From assembly GCA_903953565.1 (NCBI GenBank), contig CAJBKE010000002.1:1-64000 (forward strand): DNA of 64,000 nucleotides, in the 5' to 3' direction. The notes below the pieces were generated by a model. The model searched no databases, was not told where the DNA came from, and saw only the letters and a program-made list of their open reading frames with translations. The position numbers and the translations under genes are program-made. This document shows positions 43,864-54,022 of the stretch, one piece after another (position 1 is the first letter of the stretch; each line of letters opens with the position of its first letter). Source of the stretch: an uncultured Verrucomicrobiota bacterium (GTDB lineage: Bacteria; Verrucomicrobiota; Verrucomicrobiia; Chthoniobacterales; JACTMZ01).

Positions 43864-45960
43864 ATGCCCAATCTTCCCGACACAACCCCTCTCGGCTCCC
43901 AGCAGCATGAGCGCGCGGAGATCCTGCAGCTCACGTTCCAGCGCTACAAATACATGCTGCAGAACTGGTGGTGGATTCCGCTCCTTACCACGGCGATCGG
44001 CCTCGGTCTTCAGGCGTGGATGGTCCTCAGTGCGCCGCCCAAATACCAATCCTCCGGCCGCCTCATGGTCTCCGGCAAAATCGCCCTGCCAGAAGGTGCG
44101 GTCTACAGCGAGGAGGCGGCCAACTTCTTCGGCACCCAGCTCGAGCTCCTGCAGAGCAGCGAAGTGGCCCGCCGCGCCGACGCCCGCGTCATGGCGCTCA
44201 ACCCGAACCTCGAGAAAGTTCCGGTCAGTCTCTACGCCAGCATCATCCCGAAGACCTCGATCTTCGCCGTCACCGCGCAGGGCCTACAGCCGCAGCAGAC
44301 CAAAGCCTATCTCGATGCCGTGATGGATGAATTCATCGCCTACCGCCGGTCGATGCGCTCCGACAAATCCGACGTAACCCTCAGCGCCATCACCGACCAG
44401 GTTGTCGATTTGGAGAAAGACCTGCGCAAAGCCGAAGAAGAGCTCTTCAACTGGCAGAAGGAAAACAACCTCGTCTTCTTGCAGGAGGAGGGGAACAGCG
44501 CCGGTGTTTACCTCGCGCAGTTGAACCGCCAGCTCGCCAACCTCCGCACCGAATATCAGCTGCTCGAAACGCTGTCCCTCGAGCAGAACCTCGAACGCCA
44601 GGGCCAATTGGAAAACGTCGTGGATTCCAACAAGGATGCTGTCGGCGCCATCATGCGCGGGTTCGGGCCGGCCTCCGATTACCTCAAGGCCCGCCAGGAA
44701 CTCCAACTCCTCCGTGCGCAATACGTCGAAATGGGCGTCAACCTCAAGCCGCGCCATCCCAAGATGGCCGAACTCGCCCAGCGCATCGGTTTGCAAGAAC
44801 GCCTCATGGAAATTTTCCAAGCGCAGACCTCCGAACAGTTCATCTCGCAGATGGACTCGCTCCGCGTGCAGATCCAGAACACCGAGAAAGGCATCAAGGA
44901 GTGGGAAGTCAAAGCCCTCGACTTGAGCCGCCGCCTCGGCGAATTCGAGCGCCTCAAGAGCGAAGTCGAGCGCCGCAAGGGACTCTACGAACGTCTGCTC
45001 GCCAGCGTGCAAAGCGTCGACGTCAACCGCAACATCGATCAGGACACCATCAACGTCATGGAATACGGCGCACAGCCCTCCGTCGTTCGTCCCGACCTCG
45101 GCCGCGCTCTGCTCATGGGCGGCCTCGGCGGATTTGCCGTCGGCCTCGGCATCCTTCTGCTCATCGGAAAACTCGACGACCGCTACATCTCCGTCTCCGA
45201 ACTCGAAGCCCACTCCGAACTCGATGTGGTCGGTCTCATCCCGCGCCTCAAGAGCTCGGAAATGCATGCCCTCGAAGAGGGCGACAAGCGTCACATTCTC
45301 GTCGAATCGTTCCGCAATATCCGTTCGAGCATGCTCTTCATGCCCGCGGGTGACTTCAATCCGAAGAGCTTTCTCATCAGCAGCGCCATTCCGGGTGAGG
45401 GGAAATCCACCTTGGCCACGGACTTGGCCGTCACCATGGCGCTGTCCGGCTCGAAAACCCTCCTCATCGACGGTGACTTGCGCCGCGGCCGCCTCAACCG
45501 CCATTTTGCCGCCAAAAGCGAACCCGGCCTCGCCGAAGTGCTCAAAGAAATGGTGCCGCTCGACGAAACCATCGTCACGACCCAGTTGGCGAACCTCCAT
45601 TTCATGCCGCGCGGTAAGGTCATGGCCGCCGGCACCGAGCCGCTTCCCGGGGCGAAATTCAGCAAGCTGCTCAACACGCTCAACGACAAATTCGACTACA
45701 TCATCATCGACAGCTGCCCCGTCCTGGCCGCCGACGACTCCAGCGCCATGGCGCCGCTCGTCGATGCCGTGTTCTTCGTCGTCCGCGCCCGCTTCACCTC
45801 CGCCCGCCTCTTCATCCGGTCGCTCAAGTTGCTCGCCGTCCGCGGCGTTATGGTGCGCGGACTCATCTACAACTGCGCGGAAATGGGCAGCAGCGATTAC
45901 CCGTATTACCAATACAAGGAATACCATCGCGCGGCCACGGCGCCCGCGGCAAAAACTTGA
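43864..45960 (+). CDS. Polysaccharide co-polymerase / tyrosine autokinase, Wzc type
   Basis: A 698-residue fusion of a Wzz-like membrane part and a CpsD-type kinase. The first helix is NWWWIPLLTTAIGLGLQAWM. A periplasmic coiled-coil region follows (about residues 170-380), then a second helix near residue 420 (GLGGFAVGLGILLLIG). The kinase has Walker A in SSAIPGEGKSTLATDLAVTM, A' in TLLIDGDLRRGRLNRHF and B in KFDYIIIDSCPVLAADDSSA. The C-terminal end has clustered tyrosines (YPYYQYKEYH), the autophosphorylation region. It controls polymer length and export with the Wza-like protein. No glycosyltransferases for the polymer are adjacent. Confidence 0.9.
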   Translation: MPNLPDTTPLGSQQHERAEILQLTFQRYKYMLQNWWWIPLLTTAIGLGLQAWMVLSAPPKYQSSGRLMVSGKIALPEGAVYSEEAANFFGTQLELLQSSEVARRADARVMALNPNLEKVPVSLYASIIPKTSIFAVTAQGLQPQQTKAYLDAVMDEFIAYRRSMRSDKSDVTLSAITDQVVDLEKDLRKAEEELFNWQKENNLVFLQEEGNSAGVYLAQLNRQLANLRTEYQLLETLSLEQNLERQGQLENVVDSNKDAVGAIMRGFGPASDYLKARQELQLLRAQYVEMGVNLKPRHPKMAELAQRIGLQERLMEIFQAQTSEQFISQMDSLRVQIQNTEKGIKEWEVKALDLSRRLGEFERLKSEVERRKGLYERLLASVQSVDVNRNIDQDTINVMEYGAQPSVVRPDLGRALLMGGLGGFAVGLGILLLIGKLDDRYISVSELEAHSELDVVGLIPRLKSSEMHALEEGDKRHILVESFRNIRSSMLFMPAGDFNPKSFLISSAIPGEGKSTLATDLAVTMALSGSKTLLIDGDLRRGRLNRHFAAKSEPGLAEVLKEMVPLDETIVTTQLANLHFMPRGKVMAAGTEPLPGAKFSKLLNTLNDKFDYIIIDSCPVLAADDSSAMAPLVDAVFFVVRARFTSARLFIRSLKLLAVRGVMVRGLIYNCAEMGSSDYPYYQYKEYHRAATAPAAKT

Positions 45961-46000
45961 TCCCCGCCGCCGCGCGCGTAGACTCGCGGATCTTGTCATC

Positions 46001-46073
46001 GGCTAGGTAGCTCAGTTGGCAGAGCAGAGGACTGAAAATCCTCGTGTCGGGGGTTCGATTCCCTCCCTAGCCA
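46001..46073 (+). tRNA. tRNA-Phe (GAA)
   Basis: A complete cloverleaf: acceptor GGCTAGG/CCTAGCC, D arm GCTCAGTTGGCAGAGC, anticodon arm GAGGACTGAAAATCCTC with anticodon GAA, and T arm GGGGGTTCGATTCCCTC. The discriminator base is A. Unlike the tRNA-Pro above, the CCA end is not encoded (CCT follows). Confidence 0.96.
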
Positions 46074-46565
46074 CCTCCTCTCATCATCAATGACTTAAGG
46101 AGGAAGTTCGCCGAAATCGGTCGAAAATGTTAGCAAAAGCATAACATTGGCATAACCCGGTGGTTTTCTGCAGCAATCGGGCGTGTTCGTCGGCCATTGA
46201 TTTTCCTGCCGACTTGGCGACCGTGGTCCTCTCATATCAAACACCAAAAGGTTTTCGACGTCTCGTAAGGTGGATCGCGCCGTCCCGGCGCGATGATTCA
46301 GTCGAGAAATCGCGATGGGACATCGCGATCCACCCAGCGCTCAAAGTCTGAAACCTTTTGCGATCTGGTATCACTCCACAGTCCAACCCGCTGCGCTAGG
46401 GTAGCTTCGGACTGTTATAGTCGTTTGGTGTAGCAGCGCCGCTTTGCCGGGGGCTCTGAGGAACCGGAATCAGCCCCGTTCGACTGACGATAGCCCGGCG
46501 GGATTCTGCAGATGCTGCCACTTGACCGCTTGGGTTGTGCTGCGTTGCCGGGTAGAACGGCGCTT
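46074..46565. other. Long intergenic region with repeat R7
   Basis: A gap of about 490 nt between tRNA-Phe and the DUF72 gene. It holds the complete R7 repeat (46238-46372) and otherwise no coding region or RNA gene that I can support. Short open frames there do not resemble proteins. Confidence 0.6.
46238..46372. repeat. R-family palindromic repeat, full-length copy R7
   Basis: The most complete unit, about 135 nt. The core GGTGGATCGCGCCGTCCCGG to CATCGCGATCCACCC spans 46269-46335. The outer flanks are imperfectly inverted: ACACCAAAAGGTTTTCGACG on the left and GTCTGAAACCTTTTGCGATC on the right (AAAAGGTTT/AAACCTTTT). Ends, inner hairpins and size resemble a small non-autonomous mobile element or REP-type unit. 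Confidence 0.87.
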
Positions 46566-47327
46566 ATGTCGCCGAGCCGCAGAAGCTGTCGTGTGGTGCC
46601 GGTGCGCATTGGCTTGGCCGGGTGGAGTGAGGCGGCGAGCCGCCATGGCAAACTTTTGCCTGCGGTGGTGGAGGGGGCGACGGGGTTGCAGCGCTACGCG
46701 GGTGCGTTCGGTTTCGTCGAAATCAACTCGAGTTTCTACCGCCAAGTGCGGCCGGACACCTACGAGAAGTGGGCGGGGGAGGTTCCCGAAGGATTCTGTT
46801 TCTCGGTCAAAATGCACCGGCTCATCACCCACTACACGCGCCTGAAAAACACCGAGTTGCTCGGTGATTTTTTTGGTTCGGTGACGGGGCTTGGCGCGAA
46901 ACTTGCCGTTGTGCTGGTGCAACTGCCGCCCACGCTGGTCTTCGATGCGGAAGTGGCGGACCGGTTTTGGTCGGCCTTGCGAAAACTTTACCGTGGCTGC
47001 GCTGTCTGCGAGCCGAGGCATGCTTCATGGCAGGAGCCCGCGGCGCTGAAGCTTCTCGGCCAGCACGGCATCGGTCCGGTGCTCACCGAAATTCCCGCGG
47101 CGAAGGAGGATCCGTTGCGCGGGGCAAAAAGGGAGATTCCGCTTTACGTCCGTTTACACGGGACGCCGCGCAAATACTACAGCTCCTACGGCGACCAGGA
47201 CCTGGCGCGTCTGGCGGAGTTCCTCGCGGACCATGCGGACCGGCGGCGCTACGTGGTCTTCGACAACACCGCCGGTCCGGCCGGGGTGCGGAATGCTTTG
47301 GATTTGAAGCGGCTGGTGGCGGCTTAA
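46566..47327 (+). CDS. DUF72-family protein
   Basis: A 253-residue protein of the DUF72 (YecE-like) TIM-barrel-like family. It starts near VPVRIGLAGWSEAASRHGKL, then has FVEINSSFYRQVRPDTYEKW and FCFSVKMHRLITHYTRLKNT, the family hallmarks. RPHASW-type and VRLHG-type motifs appear later as CEPRHASWQEPAALKLL and PLYVRLHGTPRKYYSSY. DUF72 function is unknown; a nucleic-acid or nuclease role has been suggested. The ATG at 46566 is chosen; an in-frame alternative exists at 46512. Confidence 0.88.
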   Translation: MSPSRRSCRVVPVRIGLAGWSEAASRHGKLLPAVVEGATGLQRYAGAFGFVEINSSFYRQVRPDTYEKWAGEVPEGFCFSVKMHRLITHYTRLKNTELLGDFFGSVTGLGAKLAVVLVQLPPTLVFDAEVADRFWSALRKLYRGCAVCEPRHASWQEPAALKLLGQHGIGPVLTEIPAAKEDPLRGAKREIPLYVRLHGTPRKYYSSYGDQDLARLAEFLADHADRRRYVVFDNTAGPAGVRNALDLKRLVAA

Positions 47328-47409
47328 GACGCTGGCCAGCGTGCGTGAAACCAACTATAGCGATCTGAGTTATGTTTTGGCTGCAGCACCCAGTGCCGCG
47401 ATTCAGACG

Positions 47410-47468
47410 CTTCGTCGGCGGGGACGCCAACGCTACAGTTGATGTAGCGGCGCCGTCCTCGGCGCCGG
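47410..47468. repeat. T-family repeat, copy T7 (facing half-units)
   Basis: CGTCGGCGGGGACGCCAACG with CTACA is followed 5 nt later by TGTAGCGGCGCCGTCCTCGG. The two half-units face each other, as in T2. The copy lies between the DUF72 gene and the channel-like gene. Confidence 0.7.
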
Positions 47469-47504
47469 ACCGAGGCCACGGCATTCTTTAAACCGCTCGA
47501 GGCC

Positions 47505-48143
47505 GTGAACATGGAAGCAGAAGATCCCTTGGAGAAACGCGAACACTGGCGCTTGGCCGCCCTTATGGTCTGCGTGCAGTTGCTCGATTTAGCCGTGACG
47601 GACAAGCTGTGCTCAAGCGGGGAACTCAACACAGCGGGCGTGGCTATGGTGCAGACGTTCCATTATGGCAGCAATTTCCTTCTCCTTCTCCTTCTTTCCC
47701 TCATCGTCTTGGCCATACTCCACCCGCACTCGCGCATTATCCGGCCCGGGCTGACCGCCTATTTGGGGTTTGCCTTGCTGCATCTGGTGGTCAATGTCGG
47801 TGCTCTTCTCCTGAGCGCCACGGCCAAGGCCACGGGGCTGGCCAGCCTGTGGGACGTGGGCGCGATCGGGGCGATGACTGTCCTGACCTTTGCGGCATGT
47901 TATTGGATGCTCGATCGGTCCACGGAGGGCGGCGCGTTTGTCATTCCCGGACGCGACGGACCTCTGAAAGATCCGAAGTTGTTCGACTACGTCTACCTGT
48001 CCTTCGACACGTCGACGACCTTCGGTCCCACGCTGGAAGTGCCGGTCTGCAGACGGGCCAAAGTTTTGATGATGCTGCAGGTGGCTCTTTCGATTGTGAT
48101 TCTCACCGTGCTGCTCTCAAGGGCGGTCAACGCGGTGGGCTGA
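47505..48143 (+). CDS. Membrane protein with a channel-like pore segment (DUF1345-like)
   Basis: A 212-residue membrane protein with about four to five helices (for example FLLLLLLSLIVLAILHPHSR, LGFALLHLVVNVGALLLSAT and GAIGAMTVLTFAACYWML). Near residue 168 it reads FDYVYLSFDTSTTFGPTLEV, which resembles the pore helix and filter of two-helix potassium channels (xxFSxxTxTTxGxGD), but with GPT in place of GYG. The last helix (VLMMLQVALSIVILTVLLSR) follows as an inner helix would. The selectivity filter is not canonical, so ion selectivity cannot be claimed. It lies 54 nt upstream of katG. GTG (47505) and ATG (47511) are both possible starts. Confidence 0.7.
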   Translation: MNMEAEDPLEKREHWRLAALMVCVQLLDLAVTDKLCSSGELNTAGVAMVQTFHYGSNFLLLLLLSLIVLAILHPHSRIIRPGLTAYLGFALLHLVVNVGALLLSATAKATGLASLWDVGAIGAMTVLTFAACYWMLDRSTEGGAFVIPGRDGPLKDPKLFDYVYLSFDTSTTFGPTLEVPVCRRAKVLMMLQVALSIVILTVLLSRAVNAVG

Positions 48144-50408
<2,265 letters not shown>

Positions 50409-50440
50409 ACCGCAGTTGACGCAGACCGCTCAAATGCAAA

Positions 50441-50466
50441 TGTAGCGGCAGCGTCCTCGCGGTTTT
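50441..50466. repeat. T-family repeat, partial copy T8
   Basis: TGTAGCGGCAGCGTCCTCGC followed by GGTTTTT lies 32 nt after the katG stop. It may also serve as part of a terminator because of the trailing T run. Confidence 0.55.
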
Positions 50467-50484
50467 TTGGCGGGTGCGTAGGGG

Positions 50485-50649
50485 CCCGATCCCGGCAGCG
50501 CCCAAGTCATTGCCACCGCCGTGGGTCGCGCCGTCGCCGCGCTTCCCAATGCCAAGTCTATTGCCGCTGCTCTCGCCAGAGCTTTTACCTCATGGATACA
50601 TGAGACTTTTGCTCAACCCCGCGATGAAAGACGGTCTCACCGTCCGTGA
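50485..50649 (+). pseudogene. Possible remnant of an Ala-rich exported protein
   Basis: One frame reads GSAQVIATAVGRAVAALPNA followed by KSIAAALARAFTSW, an Ala-rich helix-like stretch reminiscent of C-terminal parts of verrucomicrobial surface proteins. It has no convincing start and is cut by a stop at 50647. The remaining 50409-50679 gap contains only this and repeat T8. Confidence 0.25.
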
Positions 50650-50679
50650 GATGATGGAGTTCTCCGGTGCCGGTAACGG

Positions 50680-51189
50680 CTAAGAGACCTTGCGGCGTCG
50701 CGCCAACCAAGCCCCCGTGATAGCCGCGAAAGCCAACAGTGCGGCGGTCGAGGGCTCGGGCACGACGACCGTTCCTTTGAAGGCCAGCGGGGTATCTAGA
50801 CCTCCTTGCCCGAGGGAACTCTCGGCTTGGAACCCGTAGAGACGGAGGGTGAGGTTGGGCACTCCCGGGGCAGACGGAGCGAACAAAACGAGTTTGTTGC
50901 CCGCGTAGGTGTCCGTTGACGCGGTGTCCGGCAAGGTCAGAACTCCCGCGGCGAGATTGATGGCGGGATTCAGCGAAATGAAGTTGGTGATAGCGGCCGC
51001 GAATCCGTCGAGACTCGAACGCCATTCAAATTGGCGTGGACCGGAGGAACTCCTACGCAGCGCGAAATCCAATTCCAGCGAATTGATCGCCGCAAAGGGT
51101 ATGGGAGAAATTCTGTCCGCAGTGAGCGAAAACTCGAAAAATTGGTTCGTGGCGATTGCCAGACGTTCAGAACCTTTACGTGGTTGGTA
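50680..51189 (-). pseudogene. 5'-truncated PEP-CTERM protein
   Basis: The frame is open from just after the stop of the small gene at 51190 down to 50680. From 51129 downward it encodes FEFSLTADRISPIPFAAINS, then LDFALRRSSSGPRQFEWRSS, which matches the body of small PEP-CTERM proteins. It ends VVVPEPSTAALLAFAAITGA with WLARRRKVS, a complete PEP-CTERM sorting tail. There is no signal peptide, so the N-terminus is lost. A TTG at 51072 could start a 130-residue product, but without a signal peptide it would not reach the exosortase. It is best read as a gene fragment. Confidence 0.7.
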
Positions 51190-51366
51190 TCAATCCTCGC
51201 CTTCGCCGGAAGCGGCCAGGTGGGTCTTGATAATATGCTCGGCTTCCTCATGGACGGTGCGGCCATTTCGTCGGGCGGACTCGGTGAGCGCCTCGCTCGT
51301 CTCAGACGAGAGATACGGGACGGGCAACTCTTCACCGATGGATTGTGAGTGGGAGGAACTGCTCAT
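51190..51366 (-). CDS. Small FitA-like ribbon-helix-helix protein
   Basis: A 58-residue gene with an ATG at 51366. The sequence contains LPVPYLSSETSEALTESARR, then NGRTVHEEAEHIIKTHLAAS, which matches the Arc/FitA-type antitoxin pattern (L..RA..NGRS...E....L). No PIN-domain toxin follows it; the next frame downstream is a PEP-CTERM remnant in the same reading frame. It is therefore an orphan antitoxin-like gene or a remnant of a lost toxin-antitoxin pair. The divergent gene at 51462 encodes another small ribbon-helix-helix-like protein. Confidence 0.55.
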   Translation of the reverse strand: MSSSSHSQSIGEELPVPYLSSETSEALTESARRNGRTVHEEAEHIIKTHLAASGEGED

Positions 51367-51461
51367 CGGGATCGTTGTATTACTTTACTATTACAGGCGC
51401 AATCCGAAAGCGGTTGAGCGGAAAGAGTTTGGGTGTATCTTCATCGTCATGCTCACTCACT

Positions 51462-51668
51462 ATGCCTTCGAACACAGACACAGCTAAGCCGGTCACCGTC
51501 CGCCTCACCGCCAAGGAAGTGAAGCGCCTCGACGCCCTCGCGGCGAAGTCCGGCATGACCCGCCACCGGTATATGTCCTTCGTGCTCGACCGCGCGATGA
51601 ACAGCGGCTTGGTGGTCAAGGAGAGCGTACAATACGCCGAGTCCAGCCCCCTCAGGGAAGCCTCCTGA
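51462..51668 (+). CDS. Small ribbon-helix-helix (CopG-like) protein
   Basis: A 68-residue protein. PVTVRLTAKEVKRLDALAAK, followed by SGMTRHRYMSFVLDRAMN, fits a beta-strand plus two-helix ribbon-helix-helix fold. The ATG at 51462 gives the natural N-terminus; a GTG at 51345 would add a poorly conserved extension. No toxin gene follows (the next 450 nt are repeats). It may be an orphan antitoxin or a small regulator. Confidence in the fold is moderate. Confidence 0.6.
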   Translation: MPSNTDTAKPVTVRLTAKEVKRLDALAAKSGMTRHRYMSFVLDRAMNSGLVVKESVQYAESSPLREAS

Positions 51669-51796
51669 GCGTGCCGGGTGTTTATCGGGCCGTGCAGGAG
51701 GGGCCCCGTCACCGCAGGAATCTACCCCCGCGGGCATTCCTCTTGCGTCTCATACCAATCGCCCGAAGCTTATGGACTTCAGCCATGTTTGACCCC

Positions 51797-51823
51797 GGTA
51801 GGGCCCGCTGGCTCAGCGGGCCG
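51797..51823. repeat. G-family repeat, copy G3
   Basis: GGTAGGGCCCGCTGGCTCAG, followed by CGGGCC, is a hairpin of the same composition as G1, in opposite orientation. Confidence 0.7.
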
Positions 51824-51951
51824 CTGCCTTTGACGTAAGAAAGCGTGCGGACTGCTGGCCTCATGCCCGTAGAGCTATACGGCTCGGAGAGGCCAGTCGT
51901 CCCTACCACCCCCAGACCAAAAGTCTGATCGCAAGGGGACGTTGGTGTTAT

Positions 51952-52014
51952 AGCGACAAACCGAAAGGGTTCTCCGCGTTTTGGCAATGTGGATCGTGGC
52001 GTCTTCGCGCGATT
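51952..52014. repeat. R-family palindromic repeat, degenerate copy R8
   Basis: The left flank AAACCGAAAGGGTTCTCCGC and the start of the core (TGTGGATCGTGGCGTCTTCG) are recognisable. The right half is missing, and a G-family unit begins 24 nt later. Confidence 0.55.
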
Positions 52015-52038
52015 AGGTGGCCGCTGTATTGATTAGCC

Positions 52039-52117
52039 GGGTAGGGCGCGGCGTCCCCGACGCGCCGTGCACGTTTCCGCGTTTAGCGCGGCGGGTCCGG
52101 AGGCCCCGCCCTACCTG
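52039..52117. repeat. G-family repeat, copy G4
   Basis: GGGTAGGGCGCGGCGTCCCC at the left and GAGGCCCCGCCCTACC at the right are complementary ends of an approximately 79-nt unit. It ends 10 nt before the stop of the convergent metallopeptidase gene. Confidence 0.7.
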
Positions 52118-52126
52118 ATTGTTCTT

Positions 52127-52486
52127 TCAATCCAAGTCACGCTCGGCGAGGGCTTCCTCATCGAGTCCGAGGTAGTGACCGAGTTCGTGCAGGTAGGTGC
52201 GGCGGACTTCTTCTTGGAACGTCGTTCCGGCGTCCTCGCATTCGTCCAAAATGTTCTCGAGATACAGGATGATTTGCGGCGGCGGACCGGGATCGTTGGC
52301 GTGTTCGTGGCGGGGGGCGCCGACGAAAAGTCCGAGGATGTCCGGATCGAGTCCGTCTTGGACCAAGTCTTCCGCGGGAAAATCCTCGAAGCAGACCGGG
52401 ACCTGCCGGGCTGCGTCGCGCAATTCGGCGGGGAGGCGGTGCAGGGTTTGCACGACAATGCGCCGGGCGGTCTGGTGATGGTTCAT
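52127..52486 (-). CDS. Zincin-like metallopeptidase (PF06262 type)
   Basis: A 119-residue protein. The C-terminal zinc-binding motif is TYLHELGHYLGLDEEALAE, an HExxH with a downstream Asp typical of the family. Other conserved parts are QIILYLENILDECEDAG and the N-terminal RRIVVQTLHRLPAEL. Family members are small, cytoplasmic and of unknown substrate. The ATG at 52486 overlaps the stop of the glycosyltransferase gene (ATGA), so the two are translationally coupled. A longer open frame to 52972 is antisense-like and is not used. Confidence 0.85.
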   Translation of the reverse strand: MNHHQTARRIVVQTLHRLPAELRDAARQVPVCFEDFPAEDLVQDGLDPDILGLFVGAPRHEHANDPGPPPQIILYLENILDECEDAGTTFQEEVRRTYLHELGHYLGLDEEALAERDLD

Positions 52487-53439
52487 GGACGGTTCAGACG
52501 CCTCGTGGCGCGTTCGCGCAATCGCGCACCGGCACTCGTTCCCGCCGGTTGCCGGCAGAGGGCGCCTTGGTAGAAGGCGCACCAGCCGTCCCATAATGTG
52601 CCCGGCCCGCATCCTTCGGTGCGGACATAGCGTTTGAAATTGCCCGCGAGGTAACTTCTGAGGTGCGCACTGTGCGGGGAGTGGAAGGCGAGGTAGGCAA
52701 GATTTTGCAGCAGGGCAAGAAACTTGAGGCGATGTGCGCTCCGCGCGGTCGCCGGGTTTGCCGGCGGGGGCCGATGAGGCACGAGTGATTGCGCGGTGAA
52801 AACACCGCCGAGACTTGCACTGATCCGCATGGAAAGTTCGAGGTCCTCGCCGAGCATCCAGAAATCCTCGCGGAACGGACCGGAGTTTTCCAAGGCCCGC
52901 CGCGTGTAGAGCATGCAGGCGCCCGTGGCCCAGCAAAAGGGATGCGGGGCATCGCCCAAAGCGCGGCGGCACTCCTCGGGCGTGGTGGCGCGGCGGATGG
53001 CCGAACGCAGTGCCGTTTCGCGCGGTTCGGGAAAACCCCAGAGGTGCCCGTGTTCGTCGAAGAGCAGCGGGGCAGCGGTGGCTGCACCCGAGGTCTTCAT
53101 CGCATCGAGCAGCAGGCGCAGCGTATCGGGCGGCGGGACAACGTCATCATCAAGAACAAGAACGTGCGTGACGGCGGAGTTCCGCAGCGCGTTTGCGATC
53201 GCGGTGTTCCAGGCCGGGCCGGGCCCGTTGTTGACCGGACGTGGCAGCCAAGTGACCTCGGGATAAGCGGCGCACAGGGCGCAAGTTTCTCCGGACGATG
53301 CATTGTCGGCCACATGGACGCCGCCGGACAGCGGTGTATCGCTTTTTCGCAGTGCCTCCAGCAGGCGGGCCAGTTCCGCATCGCGCCGGTAGGTGGCGAT
53401 GGCAGCGGCCACGCAGGGGGAGGGAGTCGTCGGGTTCAT
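52483..53439 (-). CDS. Glycosyltransferase family 2 (GlfT2/rhamnosyltransferase-like)
   Basis: A 318-residue GT-A glycosyltransferase. The nucleotide-sugar loop is AAAIATYRRDAELARLLEAL, and the metal site is HVLVLDDDVVPPPDTLRLLL with its Asp-Asp-Asp. WATGACMLYTRRALENSGPF and FWMLGEDLELSMRISASLGG match the acceptor side with the catalytic Glu-Asp. There is no membrane anchor. The donor and acceptor sugars cannot be assigned. It is followed with a 4-nt overlap by the metallopeptidase gene, an unusual pairing. Confidence 0.88.
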   Translation of the reverse strand: MNPTTPSPCVAAAIATYRRDAELARLLEALRKSDTPLSGGVHVADNASSGETCALCAAYPEVTWLPRPVNNGPGPAWNTAIANALRNSAVTHVLVLDDDVVPPPDTLRLLLDAMKTSGAATAAPLLFDEHGHLWGFPEPRETALRSAIRRATTPEECRRALGDAPHPFCWATGACMLYTRRALENSGPFREDFWMLGEDLELSMRISASLGGVFTAQSLVPHRPPPANPATARSAHRLKFLALLQNLAYLAFHSPHSAHLRSYLAGNFKRYVRTEGCGPGTLWDGWCAFYQGALCRQPAGTSAGARLRERATRRLNRP

Positions 53440-53487
53440 AGCGGCATGGAGATTGCAGGAGGGACGAGGCTCGGTTATGCAGATGGC

Positions 53488-54018
53488 ATGCTAAGTCGCC
53501 CCATATGGCTGGCAATGATGCTCTTTGCCTCCGCTCCGGGAGTTTTCGCCCAGCAGCAGGAACAGCGGATGCTGGATCGCATCATGAATCCCGACCGCGA
53601 CCGCGCCAATCCCATGGGGGTGAAAGCCTTCGCGAGCAAGCCGTATGAGGGCCGGGAGTTCCGCGGGATCAGCGAGTTCACCGGGGTCAAAACGGCACAG
53701 ACCAAGGAATATGCCACCCGTGAGTTCCTCGGGATACGCAACCCCTGGTTCGGCAAGAAGGTCTATGCCACCGAAACAGCCCAAGGTCTGCGCGGTTATG
53801 CGTCGGCCGACCGCGAATACTCCTCGCGTGCGGCGGTGGAGACCCGCACGGTTAGCGACGGGGCGCGTGCGGCCGATTTGCGCAACAACACCGAGGCTGA
53901 AGCGGGACGACGTTTTTTGGGACGCGGAAAATCGCAGGATTCGATCAACACGGCCTATCCCTCGCAGGGCTCCATGACGATTGACGAAGTGCGGGAACTG
54001 CTCAACCGTCCCCGTTGA
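53488..54018 (+). CDS. Exported protein of unknown function
   Basis: A 176-residue protein starting MLSRPIWLAMMLFASAPGVF with a probable cleavage after Ala-Gln (FAQQ). The mature part is basic and polar, with recurring short motifs: GREFRGISEF, TREFLGIRNP and DREYSSRAAV. No cysteine, no membrane helix and no known domain are visible. The C-terminal end (GSMTIDEVRELLNRP) is probably helical. It lies 4 nt before tyrS and probably shares its transcript. I do not recognise the family; it looks like a lineage-specific envelope protein. Confidence 0.7.
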   Translation: MLSRPIWLAMMLFASAPGVFAQQQEQRMLDRIMNPDRDRANPMGVKAFASKPYEGREFRGISEFTGVKTAQTKEYATREFLGIRNPWFGKKVYATETAQGLRGYASADREYSSRAAVETRTVSDGARAADLRNNTEAEAGRRFLGRGKSQDSINTAYPSQGSMTIDEVRELLNRPR

Positions 54019-54022
54019 GCGC

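Larger units (their letters stand above)
51669..52126. other. Repeat-rich non-coding region
   Basis: About 460 nt without a supportable gene. It contains G3 (51797-51823), a degenerate R8 (51952-52014) and G4 (52039-52117). A stretch near 51870 (CCCGTAGAGC...GGCTCGGAGAG) resembles the middle of R3. It looks like a zone of accumulated repeat insertions. Confidence 0.6.

Noticed and set aside
44284-45999. Long open frame antisense to the Wzc-like gene (571 codons)
   Set aside because: The sense strand encodes a textbook Wzc-type kinase with all Walker motifs; the antisense frame has low-complexity acidic composition.
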